NCBI RefSeq assembly: GCF_024362695.1 | Contig: NC_065421.1 | Location: forward strand, 1,178,001 to 1,242,000 | Direction: 5' to 3' | DNA length: 64,000 nucleotides | Source of the DNA: Pectinophora gossypiella | Taxonomy: Eukaryota; Arthropoda; Insecta; Lepidoptera; Gelechiidae | In this document: piece after piece, positions 11,301-26,300 of the stretch | How positions within the stretch are numbered: the stretch's first letter is position 1 | Layout: each line of letters opens with the position of its first letter | Translations under genes and position numbers: made by a program | Notes under the pieces: model-generated | Database searches by the model: none | The model's input: only the letters and a program-made list of their open reading frames with translations | Told to the model about the DNA's origin: nothing

Positions 11301-14300
11301 ATAGGGGGATGATTCAGACCATGATTCTGAGTTAATATCAAGTGGAATTTTCCGTCGCAAAAATATATTTTATTAAGTTTTTTTAATTTATTTTCAATTC
11401 TATACTTTTGCGATGGAAAATTTATCTTGATATTAACTCAGGACAATGAGGTGAATCATCCCTCTTATTATTCGTTATGATGTCACACCCCGTACAAGTA
11501 AATACAGGTAGCCATACAATTCGGTATGGGTGTTAGTGACATCGTAACGAAAACTGAAGGGGATGATTCAGACCATGATTCTGAGTTAATATCAAGTGGA
11601 ATTTTCCGTCGCAAAAGAAAATACACCACCTTACAAAAAATATAGACACCTTCTGGGCGAGCTCACTGCATCTTAGGCCTCGTCAATGCCTTTGGGAAAG
11701 TCTGAGGCCAAAAGCAAACCCACCACAGGTAAAAAAATAATAATATCGGAGTCTTCAATGCTAGTGAACAGGCATTTGTCATGGTATTTTTTTTTTAGTC
11801 TTTAAATTATTTTCAGTTCCATACCTTTGCGACGTAAAATTCCAATTGGTATCAACTCAGAATAATGAGCTGAATCATCCCTCAATTTTCGTTACATCAC
11901 TAACACCCTGTATAGTTATATGACAGTTATAATGTTGTATTTAATGATATACTATTATGAATGTGAATCCCCTCACCAGGTAGTTGTCCGAGGATATGTA
12001 CCAGTAGAACTTCTCGAACCAGTACGTCTTGCGGGCCTTGCTGATGCTGCTTATGGTGTGCGCCTCCTTCAACGTCTGCTTGGTCTTCCGCTCGGCACTC
12101 TTCAGGGCTTTACCTGCCGATTCTAAGGTCTTCTGCTGCTTCTTCGCTGCGTTTCGTTTCTGATCGTAGTATCTGAAACAACATAACAAATATCACGCCT
12201 GTATTGAAATGAATATTTTATAACTTAATCAAAATAAACATAAAAAAAAAACAATACTTAAAAAATAACTGGAATAATATTGTTAAAATATAACATGAAC
12301 AGCCTCTGTGGTTTAGTGGTTAGAGCGTTAGGCTCACGATCTGGAGGTCTGGGTTCGATTCCCGAGTTGGACATTGTCAAAATCACTTTGTGAGACTGTC
12401 CTTTGTTTGGCAAGGACTTTGAAATCAGAAATCAGAAATCAGAATCATTTATTCAACGTAATTATCATGGATAAACTTGTTGAAGGTCAATGTAACATTT
12501 TTGAATTTACGTCATTTCGCAAGGTGTTATGGCTGAGGAGAAGAAATGACAAGAAACTGCAACAGCAACACATCTTTTAAAAACCAATGAGGATATACAT
12601 TACAAGTTATTTAATAACTAGAGGAACACATTCAATACCAGACATTTTTATCATTTAGGTAGTCATTAATCTTATAATAAGCTTTTTTACATAAAGTAAG
12701 CTTCACGTGAGCTTTAAATTTATTTTCTGACAAATTTAAAATATTATTTGTAGGCTTGAATCACCTGATCGTCCGAAGAAGATGATTCCGTGCTTGGAAG
12801 GGCACGTTAAGCCGTTGGTCCCGGCTATTGGCCGTAAAAACACTTCCACCAACACGCAGTGGAGCAGCGTGGTGGAGTATGCTCCATACCCCCTCTGGTT
12901 GATTGAGGGGAGGTCTGTGCCCAGCAGTGGGACGTATACAGGCTGTTTGTGTTATGTATAGTATGATGAATACAGGTTAGTAGCTGATACAGCTAATGAT
13001 TCTGAGTTAATATCAAGTGGAATTTTCCATCACAAAAGAAAATAATCTGGGAGTTTTCAAGGCTAGAGTGAACAAGCATTTGCTAGGTAAGCGTGATCCA
13101 CCTTAGACCACATAGTCACTTACCATCAGGTGAGATAGTGGTCAAAAGCGAGCCTATTCTATTGTGGCGGACCCAACTACTTGGCCACCTTCCCGAGCCT
13201 GTCTTTAAACCCGACAAAGAAATTGTGTCGTCTTCTCTTATGTTGGTTCTGACATCAATGACCACCCTGAGGGTTTAAAAAGGCCACATCAAAGCAATAA
13301 TAATTCATCTAAAAAGCAATATTGCATATAAAAAATGTAGCGGACCCAACTAGTTGGCCACCTAGTTCCGCCCACATGCAACAGATGGCGCCACATTCAA
13401 TAATGCAGTCTTCAAGCAGTCGTGAAACGCGATATCGAAGTTTACACAGCAAGACGCATATATACAACTTCCAACACAACACCGTCGGATCGTCGATCCC
13501 TAGTCACACTACCAACTTGTGGCTAGCGGGGTACTATGCTCAGTTCGGTACCCCGAAAACATCCTTTGGCGGCAGAGCACCCTCACCGCCAAACTATTTA
13601 AAAAAATATTAAAAAAGAAACATGAATTTTGCGACGGAAAATTCCACTTGATATCAACCCAGAATCATGGTCTGAATCACCCTTAAAGTTTTCTTTACGA
13701 TGTCACTAACACCCTGTATTATTTTAAAACACTTCAATAAGTTATAACTTTAAAGTCACCTTCTAGCATTAGCAAACGCAGTCAGCGACAGATCAATATC
13801 TACCAGCATGGGCTTCAGTTTGTCATCATCATCATCATTATTTTCACCATCACCATCATCATCATCTTCATAAGCCGCGTACGGGTCGGTCAGCAGTAGT
13901 GTGATGTGGTTTGTGTTCAGTTTGAGCTGTTTGATGCACGATGCTATCGGATCGTTGTTATCCTGAGCCGCCTTGACCAGCTCTGTGATGTCGTCCCAGG
14001 ACATCTGGAAGGAAAACAGAGGCGTTAAAAACACCACATCGAAACGATCCATCTTAAAAGCAATATTGCAATTTGACATTTGCGCATATAAAAGTAAGTG
14101 CGCAATGTCGAAAAATGTTAAATAGCAAAATTGCTTTTTAGATGCCTTGCTTCGATGTTGCCATTTCACCTTAATTTACCTTTAATTTTAACTTGAGAGA
14201 GAGAGAGAGAGTTATTGAGGACAGAAGAGGGTGATTGAGGATGATTGGATACTTAATCAGACACGACGAATTTCTTTAAAACATCATAGAAGGGAAGCTA

Positions 14301-17300
14301 CAAGAAGACCAAGAAGAGCTTACATTTAACAGATTAAAGAGAAGGTGAACGTTGTGTCTTATAAGGAAGTGAAAGAATTCATCTTTGATAGACAAGAATG
14401 GAGAATGCTAAACCGACAAGAGCGTGGCTCTTAAATTAATGAGGACAGCATTCTAAATCTCCTAAGAAGGAAATAACAAATTGAAATACCTACAAAGGGA
14501 AAGGGAAAATCTATCAAGAACCTGCGCCTCGTAAGGCCCAGATTTTCAGGCTTGCAACTTTAAGGGAAACAGTATTTAATATTTGACGTGCTAATCGGTG
14601 AAGGAAAACATCGCGAGGAAACCCACATTCCCGAGAAATGCATTTTCGGAGGTATGTGACCTAGCCTGTATTGGGCTGGTTTTCCCTTCGCGGGTTGGAA
14701 GGTCAGACAGGCAGTCGCTTTTGTAAAAAACCGGAGTAGCCAAATCTTCAGGTTAGGTTAGCGGACGCGATAAACGGGATAACGCTAGGGAGATAATGAT
14801 AAGTATATTTAATATTTTTCTGAAAATGTTTACGATATTTGAGGAGCTCGGTGCCGCAGCGGTAAACGCGCTCGGTCTGCGATTGTTGAAGTTAAGCAAC
14901 TTTCGCAAGGCCGGTCATAGGATGAGTGACCACAAAAAAGTTTTCATCTCGAGCTCCTCCGTGCTTCGGAAGGCACGTTAAGCCGTTGGTCCCGGCTGCA
15001 TTAGCAGTCGTTAATAACCATCAATCAGCACTGGGCCCGCGTGGTGGTTTAAGGCCCGATCTCCCTATCCATCGATAGGGAAGGCCCGTGCCCTAGCAGT
15101 GGGGACGTTAATGGGCTGATGATGATGTTTACGAATCATGTCATTTTCACGTGACTTATTGTAGGTTTAAGAAGACATCCGCACGTACCTGGTTGGCTAT
15201 GGCAGCCTGTATGGCGGTCCGCGCCTGCTCGACGAGCGGTTCGTTGCGCGAGATCAGCTCGGCCGCCTTGCAGTCCTCCTGTTGCGCACGCGACAGTTCC
15301 GTCACGCGCTTCTCGTGATCCTTCTTCACGTTTTGGAGCTTCTTCATCGCTTCACGTTCTACTTGGATTGTCTGCAAGGTTTTTACATACATACATGAAC
15401 TTGACATGGGGCAGACCTAGGATAACATTTACGAAACAAATAAAAGAGAAGGTGCAGGTCGTGTCGTATCGGGAGGTGAAGGTTTTGGCGGGAAGAAGAG
15501 AGGAATGGCGATTACTCCACCGACAAGAGCGTAGCTCTTAAATAGAGAGAGAGAGAGACATGAACTTGTAGCGGACCCAACTAGTTGGCCAGCTAGTTCC
15601 GCCCATATGCAACAGATGGCGCCACCATTCAATAATGCAGTCCTGAAACGCGCTATCGAAGTTTGCACAGCGCGACGCATATACATATACAACTTCCAAT
15701 ATGACACTAGTGGATTGTCGATCCCTAGTCACAGTACCAACTTGTGACTATGTTCAGTTCGGTACCTCTTTGGCTACAGTACACCCCCATCCGCCAAAAA
15801 ATCACGCCTGTTTTCCACCGGGGTAAGTAAAGACTATGGAATTCAATTTGCTTCGATCCTGACACACTTCTCTTGCTTCTTCCACGTTCATCAATCGCAA
15901 GGTTTTTAAACATAAATAATAATTGAATTAGGATTCTTTTTAGCAATTTGTCAACCGATAATATAAATTTTCCCACATTTGTTTTTATTCAAATTTTTTA
16001 GTGAAGCTTTGAACAAATTGTCCGCGATCTCGTCGGCGTGTACTTCGATTACCGTGACAAGTATACTTTTTGCCGTCCGTCTGATTACATGTATTAATTT
16101 CATGATCTTGGTGTTTTGTGAGGTGGACGACCAACATCATCAGCCCTGGTGTCAGGGTTTCTATTGAGCCGCCAAAGACCCCTGACATGGCTCATGCCAC
16201 GACTACTAACTTATATCAGTAATGAAGCACGGATTGTCCCCCAAGTTTAATGGTAATAGTCCTACCTTCATATCAATCTTCTGCCCCTCCAGAGCAGAGA
16301 AGAACTCGTCGACAGCTCGGTCGAAGGTGTCATACTCCGTGTAAGGTAGGTTCTTGTGCTGCGCGAACAGTAGCGGGTGGAACTCCTGGTTGGTGAGGAG
16401 GAAGGTTGGAGCCTCGCCGTCGGGGCTCGGACGCTCTTCCCGCCGCTGGATTATGTAGCCCTGGTAGCGATGCAATGTTTACGTAGTATTAGACAGAATG
16501 ACTAGTTCTGTACAAATAGTGTTTATATTTCTATATAGATAACTGTTGCCCAATAATCGATTATTGATTAATCAATTAATTTACCCCTAAATAATATCGA
16601 TAAATCAAAATCGTTACTATCGTGTGTGTGTGCGTGTGTGCGCGTGCTTGCGTGCGTGCATGCGTGTGTGTGTGTGTGTGTATCGTGCATTGGTGTTATC
16701 GTTTCGATATTAGAAATTCTACAATTATATCGATTATAATTGAATATAAATATATCTAACAATTATTAGATTATCATGAATTAATCGGATTGTGACTGTA
16801 TATGAATGTATACCCAATTCTTCCCAGTACAATCCCCGGCGTCCACTACACGGCCGGACCAGTGCTAGCTCACCTTATGGACCCTGGTCTTGGCTGCCTC
16901 CATGAGGTCCTCCGCCAGCCGCAGCGCCGCCAGTAGTGTGTCCAGCTGCTCCTCCGGGTGGAAGCCTCGCCCCTCCCTGTTCACCTTCATGTTGCCTGAC
17001 AGACCACACTCCTGGAGTACGTGGTCGATTACTGAGGATCCGTATTCTGTTGGAGAAAGATTACAGTTTGTTCAAGCATTAAACAAACAATAAATAAGTC
17101 TAAGTCTTCCTGTAACGAAAAAAAAAGGTTATTATAAAGTTAGTGATTATTTAGAAGATATGAATGCATGGGATTAACTGTCTGAGAACTGATATTAGGC
17201 AGCTAAATTACTCAATTGTATACCAATATTTTATGTTTATTTTTTTTTAAAGAACCTCTAGGGCCCTGTGCCGAGGTTTTTCTTGCAGCTTCTTTTCCCC

Positions 17301-20300
17301 GGCTATACAGGTTGTAAGAAGCTGCAGTAGTTTTAGGCGGATGATACGTTCGTTATGTAAAATTGACGATTCAAAGTGTAACTATGTTACCTATTGAATA
17401 AAGATATTTTTGAATTTGAATTTGTACCCAAAGGTTGCCTGGAAGAAATTGCTGCATGAGCAATAAGGCCGCATTTTGTGCCTTTCTCTATCTGTTGTAC
17501 TTATTTCTACTACTACTTATTGTATCTTGTGTCCATTGTGCTCAATAAAGTATTTTAAATATCTGTTTTCTTTGTATGTTTCTTGTAATTATTTTTAGAC
17601 ATGACTTCTTGTAGATTTGCCGCAATTGGCATTGACTGTCTGCTCTATTATATACTAATATACAGGGTGTTAGTGACATCGTAACGAAAACTTTGAGGGA
17701 TGGTTCAGACCATGATTCTGAGTTGATATCAAGATGAATTTTCAGTTGAAAAAGTATGGCACTGAAAATAATAAAAAGAACTAACTTCATGACAATTCAT
17801 GAATTTTGCGACGGAAAATTCCACTTGATATCAACTCAGAATCATGGGCTGAATCATCCCCCTCAGTATTCGATACGGTATCACTAACACCGTGTAGAAA
17901 TTCACACTAATATTATAAATGCGAAAGTGTAATATCTGAATAAAGATTCTATACTAGATGTCGCGTGGTTCGCTCGCAGCAAGCTGCTCGCGTGTACTGT
18001 ATTAGTTCGAAGCTTTGTATGGCGGCCATCTTGTTTTCCCGCCATTTTTTACCGCGATAGAATTTGACCACAACAAAATTTTGTATGGCGGCCATCTTGT
18101 TTTTCGCCCATTTTGTTTTTTTTTCACTGGCGATAAAATTTGATCAAGACTTTAATAGGCTTCGTGAAAACAAAAAAGTTCCAGGTGCGATAGTTTCGCC
18201 AGGCTGTAGGGTGTCTCCCTGATGCGGAGCAGCTTTCGAAGATCGAAAAGTATTTCCATACTCAACATGATGTTTCGATCACATTCCTCATACATCATTT
18301 TTACCCCCGAGGCATTTACGAGAAAAACGAAAATTTTGTATGGCGGCCATCTTGTTTTTCCGCCATTTTGTTTTTTTTTTACCGGCGACTGAATTTGACC
18401 AAGATTTAAGTAGGTTATGTGGAAAAAAAAATGTTCCGAGAGCGATAGTTTTGCCAGGCCGTAGGGTGCCGCCCTGATGCGGAGCAGTTTTCGAAGATAG
18501 AGAAGTATTTCCAAACTCACCAGGACGTTCCGATTACAACCCCATACACAGTTTTTACCAACGAAACATTTTCCGGAAAAATAAAATTTTGTATGGCGGC
18601 CATCTTGTTTTTCCGCCATTTTGATTTTTTTTCACCAGTGATTGAATTTGACCAGGAATTAAGTAGGTTTTGTGAAAAAAGAATCGTTCTAGGTGCGATA
18701 GTTGCGCCAGGCCGTAGGGTGTCTCCCTGATGCGGAGCAGTTTTCCATGATCTGGAAGTTTTCCCATACTCACCGGGAGGTCCCGATCACACCCCCCATA
18801 CATCATTTTCACCCCCCGACGCTCCTTCTGGGAGAACAATTATGTCAGTGAGTGAGTGAGTCAGTCAGTCAGTGGGTTTGCAGCTATATATAATATAAAA
18901 CTAGATGTCGCGTGGTTCGCTCGCAGCAAGCTGCTCGCGTGTCTTGTTTTCCCGCCATTTTTTTACCGCGATAGAATTTGACCAAGACTTGAATTGGTCT
19001 CGTGAAATCAAAAAAGTTCTAGGTGCTATAGTTTTGCCAGGCCGTAGGTTGACAACTGATGCGGAGCAATTTTCCAAGATGACGTTCCGATCACACCCCA
19101 ATACATCATTTTTACCTCTGAGACATTTTCTGGAAAAACAAAATTTTGTATGGCGGCCATCTTGTTTTTCGGCCATTTTGTTTTTTTTTTCACTGGCGAT
19201 AAAATTTGACCAAGACTTTAATAGGCTTCGTGAAAACAAAAAAGTTCCAGGTGCGATAGTTTCGCCAGGCTGTAGGGTGTCTCCCTGATGCGAAGCAGCT
19301 TTTGAAGATCGAAAAGTATTTCCATACTCAACATGATGTTTCGATCACATTCCTCATACATCATTTTTACCCCCGAGGCATTTTCGGGAAAAACGAAAAA
19401 TATGTATGGCGGCCATCTTGTTTTTCCGCCATTTTGTTTTTTTTTTCACCGGCGATAAAATTTGACCAAGATTTAAATAGGTATCGTGAAATCAAAAAAG
19501 TTCTAGGTGCTGTAGTTTTGCCAGGCCGTAGGGTGTCTCCCTGATGCGGAGTAGTTTTCCAAGATGACGTTCCGATCACACCCCTATACATGATTTTTAC
19601 ACCCGAGTCATTTTCTGGAAAACCAAAAAATTTTATGGCGGCCATCTTGTTTTTCGGCCATTTTGTTTTTTTTTTCACCGGTGATAAAATTTGACCAAGG
19701 TTTAAATAGGTTTCGTGAAAACAAAAAAGTTCCAGGTGCGATAGTTTTCCCAGGCCGTAGGGTGCCGCTTTATGCGGAGCAGATTTCAAAGATCGAGAAG
19801 TACTTTCATACTCAACATCACGTTCCGATCAAATCCCTCATACATTTTTTTACCTCCAAAGGAATTTTCAGGAAAAACGAAAATTTTGTATGGCGGCCAT
19901 CTTGTTTTTCCGCCATTTTGTTTTTATTTCACTCACGATAGAATTTGACCAAGATTTAAATAGGTTTTGTGAAAAAAGTATTGTTCTAGGTGCGATAGTT
20001 TTGTCAGGCCGTAGGGTGTCTCCCTGATGCGGAGCAGTTATCGAAAACCAAGAAGTATTTTCAAACTCAACATGACGTTCCGATCTCAACCCTATACATC
20101 ATTTTTACCCCCGAGGCATTTTCAGGAAAAATGAAAAATTTGTATGGCGGCCATCTTGTTATTCCGCCATTTTGATTTTTTTTCGTCGGCAATAAAATTT
20201 GACCAAGATTTTAATGAATTTTGTGAAAAAATAATCGTTCCAGATGCGATAGTTTTGCCAGGCCGTAGGGTGTCTCCCTGATGCGGAGCAGTTTTCCAAA

Positions 20301-23300
20301 ATCTAGAAGTTTTCCCATAATCTCTGGGAGGTCCAGATCACACCCCCATACACAATTTTTACCCCCGAGACATTTTCTGGAAAAACAAAATTTTGTATGG
20401 CGGCCATCTTGTTTTTCCGCCATTTTGATTTTTTTTCACCGACAATACAATTTGACCAAGAATTAAATAGGTTTTGTGAAAAAAGAATCGTTCCAGGTGC
20501 GATAGTTTTGCCAGGCCGTGGGGTGTCTCCCTGATGCGGAGCAGTTTTCCAAGATCTGGAAGTTTTTCCATACTCACCGGGAGGCCCCGATCACACCCCC
20601 CATACACCATTTTCACCCCCCGACACTCCTTCTGGGAGAACAACTATGTCAGTCAGTCAGTCAGTCAGTCAGTGGGTTTGCAGCTATATATAATATAAAC
20701 TAGATGTCGCGTGGTTCGCTCGCAGCAAGCTGCTCGCGTGTCTTGTTTTCCCGCCATTTTTTTACCGCGATAGAATTTGACCAAGATTTGAATAGGTCCC
20801 GTGAAATCAAAAAAGTTCTAGGTGCTATTGTTTTGCCAGGCCGTAGGGTGACCCCTGATGCGGAGCAGTTTTCCAAGATGACGTTCCGATCACACCCCAA
20901 TACATCATTTTTACCTCTGAGACATTTTCTGGAAAAACAAAAATTTGTATGGCGGCCATCTTGTTTTTCGGCCATTTTGGTTTTTTTTTTCACTGGCGAT
21001 AAAATTTGACCAAGACTTTAATAGGCTTCGTGAAAACAAAAAAGTTCCAGGTGCGATAGTTTTGCCAGGCCGTAGGGTGTCTCCCTGATGCGGAGCAGGT
21101 TTTGAAGGTCGGGAAGTATTTCCATACTCAACATGACATTTTGATCATATCCCTTTTACATCATATTCACCCCCGAGGCATTTTCGAGAAAAACGAAAAT
21201 TTTGTATGGCGGCCATCTTGATTTTCCGCCATTTTGATTTTTTTTCAACGGTGATAAAATTTGACCAAGGTTTAAATACGTTGTGCGAAAAAAGAATTGT
21301 TCCAGGTGCGATAGTTTCGCCACGCCGTAGGGTGTCTCCCTGATGCTGAGCAGTTTTCCAAGATCTGGAAGTTTTCTCATACTCAACAATACGTTCCGAT
21401 TACAACCCCATACACAATTTTTACCCCCGAGGCATTTTCAGGAAAAACAAAAATTTTGTATGGCGGCCATCTTGTTTTTCCGCCATTTTGATTTTTTTTC
21501 ACCGGCGACTGATTTTGACCAAGATTTAAATAGGTTATGTGGAAAAAAAAATGTTCCGAGAGCGATAGTTTTGCCAGGCCGTAGGGTGTCTCCCTGATGC
21601 GGAGCAGTTTTTCAAGATCGAGAAGTACTTCCATACTCAACATGACATTTCTATTACATCCCAATACATTGTTTTTGCCTCCGAGACATTTTCTGGAAAA
21701 ACAAAAATTTGTATGGCGGCCATCTTGTTTTTCGGCCATTTTGTTTTTTTTTCACCGGGGATAAAATTTGACCAAGAATTAAATAGGTTTCGTGAAAACA
21801 AAATAGGTCAGGATGCGATAGTTTCGCCAGGCCGTAGGGTGTCTCCCTGATGCGGAGCAGCTATCGGAAACCCAGACGTATTTTCATACTCGACATGACG
21901 TTCCGATCACATTCCTATACATCATTTTTATCCCCGAGGCATTTTCAGGAAAAACAAAAAATTTGTATGGCGGCCATCTTGTTTTTCCGCCATTTTGATT
22001 TTTTTTCACCGACAATAGAATTTGACCAAGATTTAAATAGGTTTCGTGAAAAAAGAATCGTTCCAGGTGCGATAGTTTCGCCAGACTGTAGGGTGTCTCC
22101 CTGATGCGGAGCAGTTTTCCAAGATCTGGAAGTTTTCCCATACTCACCGGAAGATTTGGATCACACCCCCCATACATCATTTTGACCCCCCGACGCTCCT
22201 TCTGGGAGAACAACCCTGTCAGTGAGTCAGTCAGTCAGTCAGTCAGTCAGTCAGTCAGTACATGGGTTTGTAGCTTTATATAATATAACTAGATTTCGCG
22301 TGGTTCGCTCGCAGCAAGCTGCTCGCGTGTCTTGTTTTCCCGCCATTTTTTTACCGCGATAGAATTTGACCAAGATTTAAATAGGTCTTGTGAAGAAAGA
22401 ATCGTTCCAGGTGCGATAGTTGCGCCAGGCCGTAGGGTCTCTCCCTGATGCGGAGCAGTTTTTGAAAACCTTGAAGTATACTCGTACTCTAGATGACGTT
22501 CCGATCACACCCCTATACATCAATCTTACCTCTCAGACATTTTCTGGAAAAACAAAATTTTGTATGGCGGCCATCTTGTTTTTCCGCCATTTTGATATTT
22601 TACCACCAGAGAATAGATTTGACCAAGATTTAAATAGGTTTTGTGAAAAAACAATCGTTCCAGGTGCGATAGTTTTGTCAGGCCGTAGGGTGTCTCCCTG
22701 ATGCGGAGCAGGTTTTCAAGATCGAGAAGTATTTCCATACTCAACAATACGTTCCGATTACACCCCCATACACAGTTTTTACTCACGAGACATTTTCTGG
22801 AAAAATAAAATTTTGTATGGCGGCCATCTTGTTTTTCCGCCATTTTGATTTTTTTTCACCGGCGATTGAATTTGACCAAGATTTAAATAGGTATTGTGAA
22901 AACTAAAAAGTTCCAGGTGCGATAGTTTCACCAGGCCGTAGGGTGTCTCCCTGATGCGGAGCAGTTTTCGAAGATTAAGAACATTTTCCGTACTCGACAA
23001 GACACTCCGATTACATTCCCATACACAGTTTTTACCCCCGAGACATTTTCTAGGAAAACAAAATTTTGTATGGCGGCCATCTTGTTTTTCCGCCATTTTG
23101 TTTTTTTTTCGCCGGCGATTGGATTTGACCAAGATTTAAGTAGGTTTTGCGAAAAAAAATTTGTTCCAGGTGCGATAGTTGCGCCAGGCCGTAGGGTCTC
23201 TCCCTGATGCGGAGCAGTTTTCCAAGATCTGGAAGTTTTCCCATACTCACCGGGAGGCCCCGATCACACCCCCCATACACCATTTTCACCCCCCGACACT

Positions 23301-26300
23301 CCTTCTGGGAGAACAACTATGTCAGTCAGTCAGTCAGTCAGTCAATACATGGGTTTGTAGCTTTATATAATATAACTAGATGTCGCGTGGTTCGCTCGCA
23401 GCAAGCTGCTCGCGTATCTTGTTTTCCCGCCATTTTTTTACCGCGATAGAATTTGACCAAGACTAAAATAGGTTTCGTGAAATCAAAAAAGTTCTAGGTG
23501 CTATAGTTTTGCCAGGCCGTAGGGTGTCTCCTTGATGCAGAGCACTTTTCCAAGATGACGTTCCGATCACACCCCTATACATCACTTTTACTTCCGAAAC
23601 ATTTTCTGGAAAAACAAAATTTTGTATGGCGCCCATCTTGTTTTTCCGCCATTTTGATTTTTTTTTTTCACCGGCGATAAAATTTGATCAAGATTTTATT
23701 AGGTTTGGTGAAAAAAGAATCGTTCCAGGAGCGATAGTTTTCCCAGGCCGTAGGGTGCCGCCCTGATGCAGAGCAGTTTTTGAAGGTCGGGAAGTATTTC
23801 CATACTCAATATGACATTTTGATCTCATCCCTCTTACATCATATTCACCCCGAGGCATTTTCGAGAAAAACGAAAATTTTGTATGGCGGCCATCTTGTTT
23901 TTCCGCCATTTTGTTTTTTTTTCACCGGCGATAAAATTTGACCAGGATTTAAATAGGTATCGTGAAAACAAAAAATCCCTAGGTGCGATAGTTTCGCCAG
24001 GCCGTAGGGTGTCTCTCTGATGCGGAGCAGATTTCAAAGATCTAGAAGTTATTCTATATTGAAGTCGACGTTCCGATGATATCCCCATACACAGTTTTTA
24101 CCCCCGAGGCATTTTCAGGAAAAACGAAAAATATGTATGGCGGCCATCTTGTTTTTCCGCCATTTTGTTTTTTTTTCACCGGCGATTGGATTTGACCAAG
24201 ATTTAAATAGGTTTTGCGAAAAAAAATTTGATCCAGGTATAATAGTTGCGCCAGGCCGTAGGGTGTCTCCCTAATGCGGAGCAGTTTTCCAAGATTGAGA
24301 ACATTTTCCGTACTCGACAAGACATTCCGATCACATTCCCATACACAGTTTTTACCCCCGTGACATTTTCTGGGAAAACCAAATTTTGTATGGCGGCCAT
24401 CTTGTTTTTCCGCCATTTTGATTTTTTTTCAACGACGATAAAATTTGACCAAGATTTAGGAAGGTTTTGTGAAAAAAGAATCTTTCTAGGTGCGATAGTT
24501 TTGCCAGGCCGTAGGGTGTCTCCCTGATGCGGAGCAGTTTTCCCAGATCTGGAAGTTTTCCCATACTCACCGGGAGACCCAGATGACTTTTCTCATACAT
24601 TATTTTTACCCCCCGACGCTCCTTCTGGGAGAACAACCCTGTCAGTGAGTCAGTGAGTGAGTCAGTCAGTGGGTTTGTAGCTATATATAGTATAATAACT
24701 AGATGTCGCGTGGTTCGCTCGCAGCAAGCTGCTCGCGTGTCCTGTATCAGTTCGAAGCTTTGTATGGCGGTCATCTTATTTTCGTGAAATCAAAAAAGTT
24801 CTAGCTGCCATAGTTTTGCCAGGCCGAAGGGTGTCTCCCTGATGCGGAGCAGTTTTCCAAGATGACGTTCAGATCACACCCCTATACATATTTTTTACAC
24901 CCGAGATATTTTCTGAAAAACAAAAATTTATATAGCGGCCATCTTGTTTTCGGCCATTTTGTTTTTTTTTTCACCGGCGATAAAATTTGACCAAGATTTA
25001 AATACGTTTCGTGAAAACAAAAATGTTCTAGGTGCGATAGTTTCGCCAGGCCGTAGGGTGTCTCCCTGATGCGGAGCAGTTTTTCAAGATCGAGAAATAT
25101 TTCCATACTCTACAAGACGTTCCGATTACAACCCTATACATTATTTTTACCCCAGAGGCATTTTCTGGAAAAAAAAAATTGTATGGCGGCCATCTTGTTT
25201 TTCCACCATTTTGGTTTTTTTCTCAGCGGGGATTGGATTTGACTAAGATTTAAATATGTTTCGCGAAAGAAAAATTGCTCCAGGTTTTATAGTTTTGCCA
25301 GGCCGTAGGGTGTCTCCCTGATGCGGAGCAGTTTTTCAAGATCGAACAGTTTTTCCATACTCAGCTTGACGTTTCGATCACACCTATCATACATCATTTT
25401 TTACCTCCGAGACATTTTCTGGAAAAACGAAATTTTGTATGGCGGCCATCTTGTTTTTCCGCCTTTTTGATTTTTTTTCACCAACAATACAATTTGACCA
25501 AGATTTAAATAGGTTTTGCGAAAAAAAATTTGATCCAGGTATAATAGTTGCGCCAGGCCGTAGGGTGTCTCCCTGATGCGGAGCAGTTTTTCAAGATCAA
25601 GCAGTATTGAAATACTTAACATGACGATTCGATCACATTCCTATACATCATTTTTACCCCCGAGTTATTTTCAGGAAAAACGAAAAATTTGTATGGCGGC
25701 CATCTTGAATTTCCGCCATTTTGATTTTTTTTCAGGGGCGATTGAATTTGACCAAGGTTTAAATATGTCTCGTGAAAACCAAAATGTTCTAGGTGCTATA
25801 GTTTTGCCAGGCCGTAGGGTGTCTCCCTGATGCGGAGCAGTTTTCGAAGATTGAGAACATTTTCCGAACTCGACAAGCCACTCCGATTACATTCCTATAG
25901 ACAGTTTTTACCCCCGAGACATTTTCTGGAAAAACTAAATTTTGTATGGCGGCCATCTTGTTTTTCCGCCATTTTGTTTTTTTTTCCCCGGCGATAAAAT
26001 TTGATTAAGATTTAAGTAGGTTTTGTGAAAAAAGAATCATTCCAGGTGCGATAGTTTCGCCAGGCCATAGGGTGTCTCCCTGATGAGGAGCAGTTTTCCA
26101 AGATCTGGAAGTTTTCCCATACTCACCGGAAGATCTTGATCACACCCCCCATACACCATTTTTACCCCCCGACGCTCCTTCTGGGAGAACAATTATGTCA
26201 GTGAGTGAGTGAGTGAGTCAGTCAGTCAGTCAGTGGGTTTGTAGCTATATATATTATAACTAGATGGTACTAAGTGCGCTCGCTGCTAAAGCAGCTTCGC

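Noticed and set aside
13756..14169. Single 137-aa ORF starting at 14169
   Set aside because: Only 14004-13760 is exon (NEMF exon 8); the upstream part is intron and a palindromic MITE.
18152..25830. Many 60-140-aa ORFs on both strands in array A
   Set aside because: They arise from the ~254-bp satellite monomer read in several frames, share no protein family and appear on both strands equally.
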